A DNA stretch of 38,812 nt from assembly GCA_020427155.1 (NCBI GenBank), contig JAGQOW010000035.1, positions 1 through 38,812 on the forward strand, read 5' to 3'. A program made the position numbers and the translations under genes. The notes beneath the pieces were generated by a model that did not search any database, was not told the DNA's origin, and saw only the letters and a program-made list of their open reading frames with translations. Position 1 is the first letter of the stretch; each line of letters opens with the position of its first letter. This DNA is from Planctomycetales bacterium. GTDB taxonomy: Bacteria; Planctomycetota; Planctomycetia; Pirellulales; Lacipirellulaceae. Positions 7,049 through 14,780 of this stretch are shown in pieces.

Positions 7049-9244
7049 ATGAAACCCGCTGATTCTCAGAAGTACCGCTTTGTCACCGATTACTGGGACG
7101 CGTCGGCTGCTGACACGCTCTCACCTGCCCAGCGACTCGTCTATCGCTCCAACTGCCTGGGTAGTGACCAGCGCATCACCAATACTGGCGGCGGCAACAC
7201 TTCCTCCAAGCTGGCAGAAACCGATCCGCTTACCGGCAAGCAGGTCGAGGTTCTCTGGGTCAAAGGCTCGGGAGGGGACTTACGCACCAGTAAGCTCGAA
7301 AACTTCGCGGCGCTCTACCAAGATAAGCTGATGGGCCTGCAGCCGGTCTATCAGGCGATTCCCGATAACGGCCCCAAGACTCCTGCTGAAGATTCCATGG
7401 TCGGATACTTCCCTCATTGCACGTTCAACTTGAATCCTCGTGCCAGCTCGATCGACACTCCGCTGCATGGTTTCCTGCCGGCCAGGCATATCGACCACAT
7501 GCACCCCAATTCTGTGATCTCCATTGCAGCCAGTCGCCGTAGTCGAGAATTGACGGCCGAGGTCTTCGGCGATCGAGTCGGCTGGGTCCCCTGGCTCCGC
7601 CCCGGATTCGAATTGGGACTAATGATGCAACGCGAGGTTGAAAAGAATCCTCAACTTCAAGGACTGGTCATGGGCCAGCATGGAGTGATCAATTGGGCCG
7701 ACGACGACAAAGAGTGCTACGATTTGACCCTATCGCTCATCGAACAAGCATCCGAGTTTATCGAAGCCCGTGACAAGGGCGACGCTACTTTTGGCGGCCA
7801 GAAGTATGCCGCACTCGAAAACGGGCCCCGCGACGAGTTACTGGCCGCGTTGCTGCCATGGCTACGAGGCCAGGTTTCTCAGCAAAACCGCTTCGTCGGC
7901 ACCGTGCAATGCGACGAAAAGATGCTGCGCTTCGTCAATTCGCACGATGCCGCCCGATTGGCGGAATTGGGAACCAGTTGCCCCGACCACTTTTTGCGGA
8001 CGAAGATTAAACCGCTCTATGTCGACTGGAATCCACAGCAAGAAGACTTGGAGGCCTTGCGAGAAAAACTCGCCGCCGGGCTCATTCAATACCGCGAAGA
8101 TTACACTCAGTATTATCAGCGGTGCAAACACGACAATTCGCCTGCCATGCGAGACCCCAACCCCACGGTCATCCTCATCCCCGGAGTAGGAATGATCGCC
8201 TGGGGAAAAAACAAGAGCGAATCGCGAGTCACTGCAGAATTCTACAATTGTGCGGTCGAGGTGATGCGCGGTGCGGAAGCGATGGATGAATACATTGCCT
8301 TGCCGCAGCAAGAAGCGTTCGACATCGAATACTGGCTGTTGGAAGAGGCGAAGCTCAAGCGACAGCCTCCTGAGCGAGAATTCGCCCGCCGGATCATCCT
8401 GGTCGTAGGAGCTGGAGCAGGCATCGGCAAAGAGATTGCTCATCGCATGGCTAGCGAAGGGGCTCATGTAGTTTGTGCCGATCTCAACCTCGAAGCTGCC
8501 GAGGCGACTGCTGCTGAATTGACTGAAATCTATGGCCAGGGCATCGGCGTTGCTGGCACCGGCATTTCGGGTTGTGGTCCGGCGCTGGGAATGAGCGTCG
8601 ACATCACCGATCGACAGTCGATTCGCGCACTGCTTCATCAAACCCTTTTGGCGTATGGCGGGCTCGACCACGTGGTCGTTACTGCCGGTGTTTTCTTGCC
8701 ACCCGACAAGCAAGGAAAGCTTAGCGACGATGCCTGGAAGCTCACGTTCGAGGTGAACGTTCGCGGAAGCTACAACGTGGTCGAAGAAGCTCGTACGATC
8801 TTCGAACAGCAATCGCTGCCCGGCTCGGTTGTGCTTACCACCAGCGTTAACGGAGTCGTGGCAAAGCGAGGCTCGTTGGCCTACGACACCTCCAAGGCCG
8901 CTGCCAATCACCTGGTCCGCGAATTGGCTATCGAGCTGGCGCCGCTCGTGCGAGTCAATGCAATCGCGCCCGCCACCGTAGTCGCCGGCTCAACCATGTT
9001 TCCTCGCGATCGTGTTATCGCGTCGCTTACCAAGTACGAGATCCCATTCGACGAATCACAGTCCGAAGACGAGCTGCGAGATAAACTCGCCTGCTTTTAC
9101 GCCGAACGAACCCTTACCAAGCAGCCCATCACTCCCGCCGATCAGGCCGAGGCCGCCTGCTTCCTGCTCTCGAAGCAATCGAGCAAAACGACGGGCCAGG
9201 TGATCAGCGTCGACGGCGGCCTGCACGAAGCGTTCCTCCGTTAG
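7049..9244 (+). CDS. rhaEW: Bifunctional rhamnulose-1-phosphate aldolase / short-chain dehydrogenase
   Basis: The 731-residue protein fuses two enzymes. Residues about 30-380 form a class II aldolase domain with NTGGGNTSSK, WVKGSGGD, the metal-site segment LHGFLPARHIDHMHPNS (His140, His150, His152) and GQHGVINW. Residues about 445-731 form a Rossmann-fold dehydrogenase with GAGAGIG (Gly454, Gly458, Gly460) and the catalytic YDTSK (Tyr612, Lys616). This is the architecture of RhaEW-type proteins, which split rhamnulose-1-phosphate into dihydroxyacetone phosphate and L-lactaldehyde and then oxidise the lactaldehyde. I chose the ATG at 7049 because a start at 6974 would lie inside the promoter and adds residues unlike the family. 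The gene pairs functionally with rhaB at 25-1524. Both active sites look complete. Confidence 0.87.
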   Translation: MKPADSQKYRFVTDYWDASAADTLSPAQRLVYRSNCLGSDQRITNTGGGNTSSKLAETDPLTGKQVEVLWVKGSGGDLRTSKLENFAALYQDKLMGLQPVYQAIPDNGPKTPAEDSMVGYFPHCTFNLNPRASSIDTPLHGFLPARHIDHMHPNSVISIAASRRSRELTAEVFGDRVGWVPWLRPGFELGLMMQREVEKNPQLQGLVMGQHGVINWADDDKECYDLTLSLIEQASEFIEARDKGDATFGGQKYAALENGPRDELLAALLPWLRGQVSQQNRFVGTVQCDEKMLRFVNSHDAARLAELGTSCPDHFLRTKIKPLYVDWNPQQEDLEALREKLAAGLIQYREDYTQYYQRCKHDNSPAMRDPNPTVILIPGVGMIAWGKNKSESRVTAEFYNCAVEVMRGAEAMDEYIALPQQEAFDIEYWLLEEAKLKRQPPEREFARRIILVVGAGAGIGKEIAHRMASEGAHVVCADLNLEAAEATAAELTEIYGQGIGVAGTGISGCGPALGMSVDITDRQSIRALLHQTLLAYGGLDHVVVTAGVFLPPDKQGKLSDDAWKLTFEVNVRGSYNVVEEARTIFEQQSLPGSVVLTTSVNGVVAKRGSLAYDTSKAAANHLVRELAIELAPLVRVNAIAPATVVAGSTMFPRDRVIASLTKYEIPFDESQSEDELRDKLACFYAERTLTKQPITPADQAEAACFLLSKQSSKTTGQVISVDGGLHEAFLR

Positions 9245-9283
9245 CCTGACCTCTCGACCGGCAAAACCACCGCCAACCTGATC

Positions 9284-9496
9284 TCATGGACCGAACTCTG
9301 GCAACTGCTTGACGTTGACGGTCGAAACTGCGCCGCTGGAAGTCAGCGACACTTCAACTTCAGCGCCCGCTGCCGGCACCTTCACTAGCAAGGGCGTCTC
9401 GTTGGGGTTCAGAAAGATGGCCGGAATACCTGCCGAGCCCCACGCCAGCAACCAGCCGATACGGAGCAACCACTCTCCGTCATTTAGTAAATGGAA
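9284..9496 (-). pseudogene. Possible gene remnant at the edge of the AT-rich segment
   Basis: An open frame without a good start codon encodes about 70 residues with protein-like composition, including GWLLAWGSAGIPAIFLNPNE and a Val/Ala-rich beta-type stretch. It ends at a stop near 9284. Upstream the frame stops at once (TGA at 9497-9499), exactly where the next gene's coding sequence begins. It could be the 3' end of a gene truncated when the AT-rich segment arrived, or a chance frame. I do not recognise the family. Confidence 0.22.
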
Positions 9497-10202
9497 TCAA
9501 TCCAGGAACCTCTTTCATGTAATTTCCATACTCCTCAGGATGATATTTTAGTAGATCGCGCTCCTCAACTCTTGTGCCAAACAGCACGTAGATTGTGAAC
9601 AAAGCTGAGAAACACAGATGGCTAGCAGTCATATATGGCGTTGCCCAAAAAAAGATGAGGAAACCAAGCATGAGAGGATGCCGTACGTACTTGTAGAGCC
9701 CCCTGGTTACAAAAACCACCCTCTTGGGCTTAGTCCCCCTGAAGTAATGCCACGCCTGCTCAAGCCCTAGCAACTCAAAATGATTAATCAAGAAGCTTCC
9801 CAAGCAGACAATGGCCCACCCAAGTATCGACACTCCAGTCAATGCGTATGCCGCAAAGCCGTGAACATGCCAGACGACGCCCTCAATGGGCCGCCACTGC
9901 CAAATCAAGAACCATGCAATCACATCCGTTATGAAAACAAACGTAGAACGCTCTAGATGGTTTGGAATTATTCGCATGACCCATTGCTTGAACTTGGGTC
10001 GGGCCATAATCGTATGCTGGACAGCAAACAGAGCAACCATCAAAGAATTAACAAGCACGGCTTCCCACATCGAACCGGACTGGCCAGAGTTGACTGATTT
10101 GGGGACAGGAAAATGTCCTAAGAAACCGATCATGTAAACCATCCAACCCATGAAACCGACATAGGCAATCAAAGCATACGCCAGGCCTAGTACTCGACTC
10201 AT
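9480..10202 (-). CDS. mddA: Methanethiol S-methyltransferase-like membrane protein (MddA/NnrU/ICMT family)
   Basis: The 240-residue protein has about five to six membrane segments and the MddA/isoprenylcysteine methyltransferase pattern. FAVQHTIMARPKFKQWVMR (about 60-78), a segment starting PNHLERSTFVF, IWQWRPIEG, LINHFELLGLEQAWHYFRG (about 160-178), and the SAM-binding C-terminal YKYVRHPLMLGF, FWATPYMTASHL and RVEERDLLKYHPEEYGNYM all follow family order. MddA enzymes methylate methanethiol with S-adenosylmethionine to give dimethyl sulfide; a general NnrU-like function is the alternative. The DNA is clearly more AT-rich than the flanking genes, and with the wax-synthase-like gene it suggests horizontal acquisition. 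The ATG start and full length look normal. Confidence 0.7.
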   Translation of the reverse strand: MSRVLGLAYALIAYVGFMGWMVYMIGFLGHFPVPKSVNSGQSGSMWEAVLVNSLMVALFAVQHTIMARPKFKQWVMRIIPNHLERSTFVFITDVIAWFLIWQWRPIEGVVWHVHGFAAYALTGVSILGWAIVCLGSFLINHFELLGLEQAWHYFRGTKPKRVVFVTRGLYKYVRHPLMLGFLIFFWATPYMTASHLCFSALFTIYVLFGTRVEERDLLKYHPEEYGNYMKEVPGLIPFTK

Positions 10203-10709
10203 GTCAGCTCCCTTTATAACTAGCTAATGCCAGGAAACAGTCAATTGGCACACGGCACTCGATGAGAAGTCTACCTCGCTACGTGACATGCCTGTGCAAC
10301 AACTGGTTTTCACAGCGCGTCGTCACATATTGTCTGGATTCGAGCGGACCGTCAAGTCGACCAGCAGCATTAACGGCCTGACAAGGGCGAGGCTGAGAAT
10401 ACCTGCCTAACAGTTTTGGATGGCAATCCAACCAGACAGCTGTCGTTGTGGCCCTCCTGTCCATCAAATCCGCAGTGGCACTATAGCTCGACGCTGTCTC
10501 GTGGAACTCCGTCAATGCTGTTGGTTGATACATACGATTACTCCACGTTAGAGATTGACTTTCAGCGTCTTTACCGAGTGAAGTTTGCTCGCTTGCGTCG
10601 AACGCAGGCGATCCCAATTCAGCTCGCCGCAATCAATGCGCTGCTGGGCAAGTCAGCAGGGGCATCTAGTGCTGAAGTCTTGATGACTTTATTGCTGTAG
10701 AATGGCAAT
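10203..10709. other. Intergenic region between the two genes of the AT-rich segment
   Basis: This stretch lies between the divergent methyltransferase and wax-synthase-like genes. It holds one doubtful small ORF (10515-10700, listed separately). Frames on the minus strand show no recognisable protein features. No clear promoter, terminator or repeat was found, although promoters for both genes should lie here. Confidence 0.4.
10515..10700 (+). CDS. Hypothetical 61-residue protein upstream of the wax-synthase-like gene
   Basis: A small ORF starts at ATG 10515, with TGGAAC about 8 bases upstream, and stops 9 bases before the next ATG at 10710. That gene has no ribosome-binding site of its own, so translational coupling is possible. 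The product has a charged middle (RLYRVKFARLRRTQ) and a hydrophobic alanine/leucine-rich end, with no recognised domain. It could equally be a remnant or a chance ORF. Confidence 0.25.
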   Translation: MLLVDTYDYSTLEIDFQRLYRVKFARLRRTQAIPIQLAAINALLGKSAGASSAEVLMTLLL

Positions 10710-11666
10710 ATGCTACCAACCGCTGCATTTCTATTGGCAATAACCACTGGCTACGCAATTGCCTTTGGTTACGGAGTGGCTGTGCGAGTAATACGGCACT
10801 TACTTCTCGCTGCAACTGCTGTCATATCCATTCTCATGTGCCCACTAATCATCCCTGCCGATCAGGTCATTCTCAGGGCACTGACCTCACTCTACGCTGC
10901 AGATCTCGTATTCAAAGTTGTCGAATTACGCCGACTCGCCACAACAAATCATTTCTTACTGCAAGCGTCAAACATTTGCCGTTACCTAATTCCATTCCCA
11001 TTTCTCTTGGTCGTATATCAAGAAAGGCAAAGTCTCCTACCTTTCTCTGATAAGAATCACAAGAGAATAACTCGATTGTTTGGTGCGTGCCTGATTACCC
11101 TTTTTGCCATTGGTCTCTTTGTGGGCGCATACTCCTTTCCTTATGCCACTTCCAACTTCCTTCTTGACCACACTGTTAAAGTACTGGTTTTCGTCATCTT
11201 TCTGGAAGCCTTTTCTCGGTGCCTCTACCACCTCGAACGCCTTGCAGGATACGACACTACTCCAATAATCAACAGTCTTCTCCAATCTCACACGGTTTCC
11301 GAATTCTGGCAAAGATACAATGTTCGAGTGCATTCGTGGTTTTACCTGAATCTATTTCAACCATCTCGAAGAGCCTCAACTACCTATGCCGTTGTACTAG
11401 TCTTTGGGGTCAATGGGCTGCTCCACGAACTCATGTTTGGAATCACAACGTCGCGATTTGACGGATATCAACTCATGTTCTTCCTGGTCCAAATTCCAGC
11501 CGTTCTAGCGTCAAGATGGCTACGTCGTTTGGCAGCCCGAAACAGTTATCTTAAGACAATGGTACACTCTGCCACAATTCTATGGATGTTGCTTACTACG
11601 ATGCTGTTTTTTCATGGCGTCAATCGAATAGTGCCATTCTATTCAGCGACCCCATGGCTTCCTTAG
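10710..11666 (+). CDS. Wax-synthase-like membrane acyltransferase (MBOAT-related)
   Basis: The 318-residue protein is strongly hydrophobic with about eight membrane segments. The diagnostic C-terminal region SEFWQRYNVRVHSWFYLNLF, followed about 30 residues later by VNGLLHELMFGI, is the wax synthase/MBOAT signature. The FW-x-R-x-N motif and the His of LLHEL are the expected catalytic region. Relatives transfer fatty acyl groups to long-chain or sterol-like alcohols, or O-acylate other lipids or glycans. The acceptor cannot be read here. No Shine-Dalgarno sequence precedes the ATG. The AT-rich codon use matches the methyltransferase gene across the intergenic region and differs from the rest of the window. 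Confidence 0.72.
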   Translation: MLPTAAFLLAITTGYAIAFGYGVAVRVIRHLLLAATAVISILMCPLIIPADQVILRALTSLYAADLVFKVVELRRLATTNHFLLQASNICRYLIPFPFLLVVYQERQSLLPFSDKNHKRITRLFGACLITLFAIGLFVGAYSFPYATSNFLLDHTVKVLVFVIFLEAFSRCLYHLERLAGYDTTPIINSLLQSHTVSEFWQRYNVRVHSWFYLNLFQPSRRASTTYAVVLVFGVNGLLHELMFGITTSRFDGYQLMFFLVQIPAVLASRWLRRLAARNSYLKTMVHSATILWMLLTTMLFFHGVNRIVPFYSATPWLP

Positions 11667-11814
11667 CTGTGAGTGATGTTTCCCGCAAGCCACAAGCTGT
11701 GCTATGCGCCTGCTAATTCCAGACTTTACGAAGATATCTAAGCAAACCCACTTCAATTCTTTCGCCCGACAGCCTCAATCACGCCGCCAATCCACAGACC
11801 CATTTGTCCCCCAC

Positions 11815-13446
11815 TCACTCCACCCGATGACCAGCCCCTTCTGCACCGCTGATGTAGCCGTCTTGATTCGAGTCGAGCTGTGAAAACTGCTCGGCTGGGC
11901 CCAGGAATTCCCGTCGGCTGATATCGCCGTCGCCATTGAAATCGGCCTTAGAGAACCACAGTGGAAGCTCGTCCGAGCGGGATGTCTTTGCTGCAGACTC
12001 AGGAACATAAAACGATCGTTGGCTGGCCGGCTCGCCGCGTAGAAAGGCGACTATCATGGGCGAGGGCAGCTCGTCGCTCGTAATCCTCCGATCTCCATTG
12101 GTGTCGAACTGCAGTAGTCGCTCGCCGCACGTATCCAGTTCCCGCTCACTTAGCCGGCCATCGCCGTCGCTGTCCAACTCCATGAACAACGCATCACACT
12201 GGTCGTGTACCATCAGCCGGACCTGGCTTCGCTCCGCCATCTGCCCCGCGTCGTTGCCTAGTGCCAAGTCGTGAACCGACACCAGCAGCCGCGTCTTGCC
12301 CAGGGAAAGGATTACGCGTTCTTTATCGCTTTGGAGCACAAGTTGAATCTCCGCAGCGTGATCTTCAACATTCAACGTCGCCGCCCCGACACTCTCGTCT
12401 GCCTTCCCGAAATCGATCGACAGCTTGAGGGCCGGTTCGATGCTCATCAGCCTGGCCAGTTCGCCTCGATCGAGTTTCTGATCCCGACTTTCGTCGAGTT
12501 GTCGAAACAGGTTTGGCATGTCCGGAAAACTGTCCGGCCCCAGATTCTGTCGAGGCGCGTAGAAATCGCTCAACAGCGAATCGAGCCGATCCAACTCAAA
12601 ATCTTCGTACAAATGTACCGCCGCATAGCGATCCAAGCCGCGGGCAACTGAACTTCTCTGGCCGCCAGACGCCTCCAGCTTGGCCTTTAACGGCATCATC
12701 TCCGACAGCGTGATCGTGCGATCGTCGTCGGCATCAAACGACCAAAACCTCCCTGGCGCGCCGCTTACTTCCTCTTCCGACAAGGCGCCGTCTTGCCCAT
12801 CATCAAGCAACTGCCAGACTCGGGAAGTTAGGCCAGGGTGGGCGGAAAACGATTTACTGCTTCGAACGGCAAACGCTTGAGCGCTGTCCCCGCTGTTGCG
12901 TCCCAGCCAACCCGCGGCCTCCTGGGACTGCATCTCATTGTCCTGGTTCTCATCGTAGCGCTCGATCCATTGTTTCAATTGTCGCTGGTTGACCCCCGCA
13001 GCGCCGGCTAGCTCTCCCTGCAAAAACTCTTTGTTCGCTTGCCACTCTTGCCAGGTAGCACGACCGTCGCCATCAGTATCGCCAGCGTCGAGCACCTGCC
13101 GGATCACTTCATCGAAAACCTCTGCCAGAGGTCGACCTGCCAGCGTGATAGAAACATCAACCACCAACGGGCCACCGGGGGTCAACAGAATGACTCGCTC
13201 GAGTGCTTCGGGCTTGCCTACTGGTTCTTCGACGATCGTGTCAGACGGTTCAGTGGAAGGGGGAAGGTCGAGCGGCGAATCAGGTTGCACCGACTCAGTC
13301 GCAACAACTGCGACAGACGCGCTCTCTGTAGAAGACGCCTCGTTTGTCGGCCCAGGAGCGCTCTCCCCACAGCCGCACACCGAAACAAGCCCGAGCGATG
13401 CCGCTACGAAATACTTTTTCAGCGCGCTATCAGGCCAGGATATCAC
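11815..13446 (-). CDS. Secreted lipoprotein with about nine EF-hand-like calcium loops
   Basis: The 543-residue product begins at GTG 13446, inside the end of the DUF1501 gene (17-base overlap). AAGGGAAG lies about 8 bases upstream. This start gives a lipoprotein signal (KKYFVAASLGLVSVCGC, probable lipidated Cys26), while longer starts would be out-of-frame translation of the DUF1501 gene. After a Ser/Pro/Glu-rich linker come EF-hand-like loops such as DTDGDGRATWQEW, DENQDNEMQSQEA, DADDDRTITLSEM, DESRDQKLDRGEL, DSDGDGRLSEREL, DTNGDRRITSDEL, DFNGDGDISRREF and DSNQDGYISGAEG. The middle (about residues 330-400) has a beta-rich non-EF domain. It is the last gene of an operon with DUF1501 and DUF1549/1553. 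Calcium-dependent folding or binding outside the inner membrane is likely; the exact function is unknown. Confidence 0.8.
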   Translation of the reverse strand: MISWPDSALKKYFVAASLGLVSVCGCGESAPGPTNEASSTESASVAVVATESVQPDSPLDLPPSTEPSDTIVEEPVGKPEALERVILLTPGGPLVVDVSITLAGRPLAEVFDEVIRQVLDAGDTDGDGRATWQEWQANKEFLQGELAGAAGVNQRQLKQWIERYDENQDNEMQSQEAAGWLGRNSGDSAQAFAVRSSKSFSAHPGLTSRVWQLLDDGQDGALSEEEVSGAPGRFWSFDADDDRTITLSEMMPLKAKLEASGGQRSSVARGLDRYAAVHLYEDFELDRLDSLLSDFYAPRQNLGPDSFPDMPNLFRQLDESRDQKLDRGELARLMSIEPALKLSIDFGKADESVGAATLNVEDHAAEIQLVLQSDKERVILSLGKTRLLVSVHDLALGNDAGQMAERSQVRLMVHDQCDALFMELDSDGDGRLSERELDTCGERLLQFDTNGDRRITSDELPSPMIVAFLRGEPASQRSFYVPESAAKTSRSDELPLWFSKADFNGDGDISRREFLGPAEQFSQLDSNQDGYISGAEGAGHRVE

Positions 13447-14761
13447 TAATGGGCTTCCCTTCAGCCAGCTTGATCGGCCTTGCCGCTGGTGTGACGTTTT
13501 CTTCGCTTGGCGAGACGCCCATAGCCGCACAGAGTGTCGCCAGCACATCACCGATCTCAACCCGGTTCTCTTCGACCACATTGCCGTCGTCACTCGTCTT
13601 GCCAAAGGCCTGCCCCCCCTGAATGCCGCCTCCGCCGAACACGCACGTCCAGGCCGAGGGAAAGTGATCTCGGCCGGCATTGCCATTGATCGTCGGCGTC
13701 CTGCCAAATTCGCCAATCCATAGGATGGTCGTGCTCTCGAGCAAGCCGCGTTCTGCGAGTTCGGTCATCAGATTCGCCCAACCAGCGTCGAGTTCTTCCG
13801 ATAGTCGACGTACCTGATTGAAATTGTCTTGATGCGTATCCCAGGCAAGCCCCTGGCCCAAGGCAACTTCAACAAACGGAACGCCGCGTTCCACTAGCCG
13901 GCGTGCCAGCAGGCAACCTTGCCCGAAAGAACCCGCCCCATACTTGCGCCGGACCGTGTCCGACTCGGCCCCCAGATCGAATGCCTGCCGTACCTCGGGG
14001 CGCATCATGTCTGCTGCATTACGATACAATGCGTCGTGCGCCAGAAATGATTCGCCCCGATGATCTCGCAAGAAGCTCCCTTGCAACTCGTTCCAAAGCT
14101 CCATTCGCCGAGCCGCTTGCCGGGCTTCAACTCCCGCCGGCCACTCGATGTGTTCTAATCTCAAATCAACGATCTCTGCCGAATCGGAAGCTGCAGAAGC
14201 CGCGCCACCAGCAGCTCCCCCTACGATCGCCGGAGCATAACGCTGCCCCAAAAAACCTGGGCCGAACGAGGCAGGGCTCACTTGCGATTGAGGAGCAACG
14301 CTTACATAGTTAGGCAACTTGCTTGAAGCCGTGGCCAGCTGCTTGGCCAACGCACAAGCAATCGAAGGATAGGCCACACCGCCTGCCGGGGGATGACCCG
14401 TACGAACCAGGTGCGTACCTCGCGAGTGGTCCCCCTCCTTGGTGCTGAGCGATCGCACGACGGCCAACCGCTCGGCATGCTCGGCCAACTTGGGCAAATG
14501 TTCGCTGAACCTCAAGCCAGGCGCTCGGGTGGCGATCTCTTTGAACTCGCCGCCATTGGCATGCCCGGGCTTCATGTCAAAGGTATCGGTCTGACTCGGC
14601 CCGCCGTTCATCCAGAGCAGAATACAATGGCGATGACGTCGTGGATCGGCAGCCACTTCCGCTGCCAGCGCCGGCAGCCAACTGGCACAACTCGCCCCCC
14701 ACCCGAGCCCCGCACAGCGGAGCATTTCTCGGCGGCTAAGTTTCCAATCTCGCAGTGCCAT
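13430..14761 (-). CDS. DUF1501 domain-containing protein with Tat-type signal
   Basis: The 443-residue protein starts at ATG 14761, with an AGAGGGG ribosome-binding site in the 19-base gap after the upstream gene. The N-terminus LSRREMLRCAGLGWGAS is a twin-arginine-like signal, so export in folded form is likely. The body shows the DUF1501 (sulfatase-like fold) features: CILLWMNGGPSQTDTFDMKP, VRSLSTKEGDHSRGTHLVRTG, GVPFVEVALGQGLAWDTHQDN, WIGEFGRTPTINGNAGRDHF and CVFGGGGIQGGQAFGKTSDDG. Planctomycetes have many such genes paired with DUF1549/DUF1553 genes, and the pair's function is unknown. Longer in-frame starts up to 14884 lie inside the upstream gene and add non-family sequence. Confidence 0.88.
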   Translation of the reverse strand: MALRDWKLSRREMLRCAGLGWGASCASWLPALAAEVAADPRRHRHCILLWMNGGPSQTDTFDMKPGHANGGEFKEIATRAPGLRFSEHLPKLAEHAERLAVVRSLSTKEGDHSRGTHLVRTGHPPAGGVAYPSIACALAKQLATASSKLPNYVSVAPQSQVSPASFGPGFLGQRYAPAIVGGAAGGAASAASDSAEIVDLRLEHIEWPAGVEARQAARRMELWNELQGSFLRDHRGESFLAHDALYRNAADMMRPEVRQAFDLGAESDTVRRKYGAGSFGQGCLLARRLVERGVPFVEVALGQGLAWDTHQDNFNQVRRLSEELDAGWANLMTELAERGLLESTTILWIGEFGRTPTINGNAGRDHFPSAWTCVFGGGGIQGGQAFGKTSDDGNVVEENRVEIGDVLATLCAAMGVSPSEENVTPAARPIKLAEGKPISDILA

Positions 14762-14780
14762 ACCAGCCCCTCTTGGTCGG

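Noticed and set aside
7862..8911. 349-codon minus-strand ORF opposite the aldolase fusion gene
   Set aside because: Antisense shadow of a strongly conserved gene, with no recognisable domain.
10279..10632. 117-codon minus-strand ORF in the AT-rich segment
   Set aside because: No ribosome-binding site and no recognisable motif; overlaps the equally doubtful plus-strand ORF.
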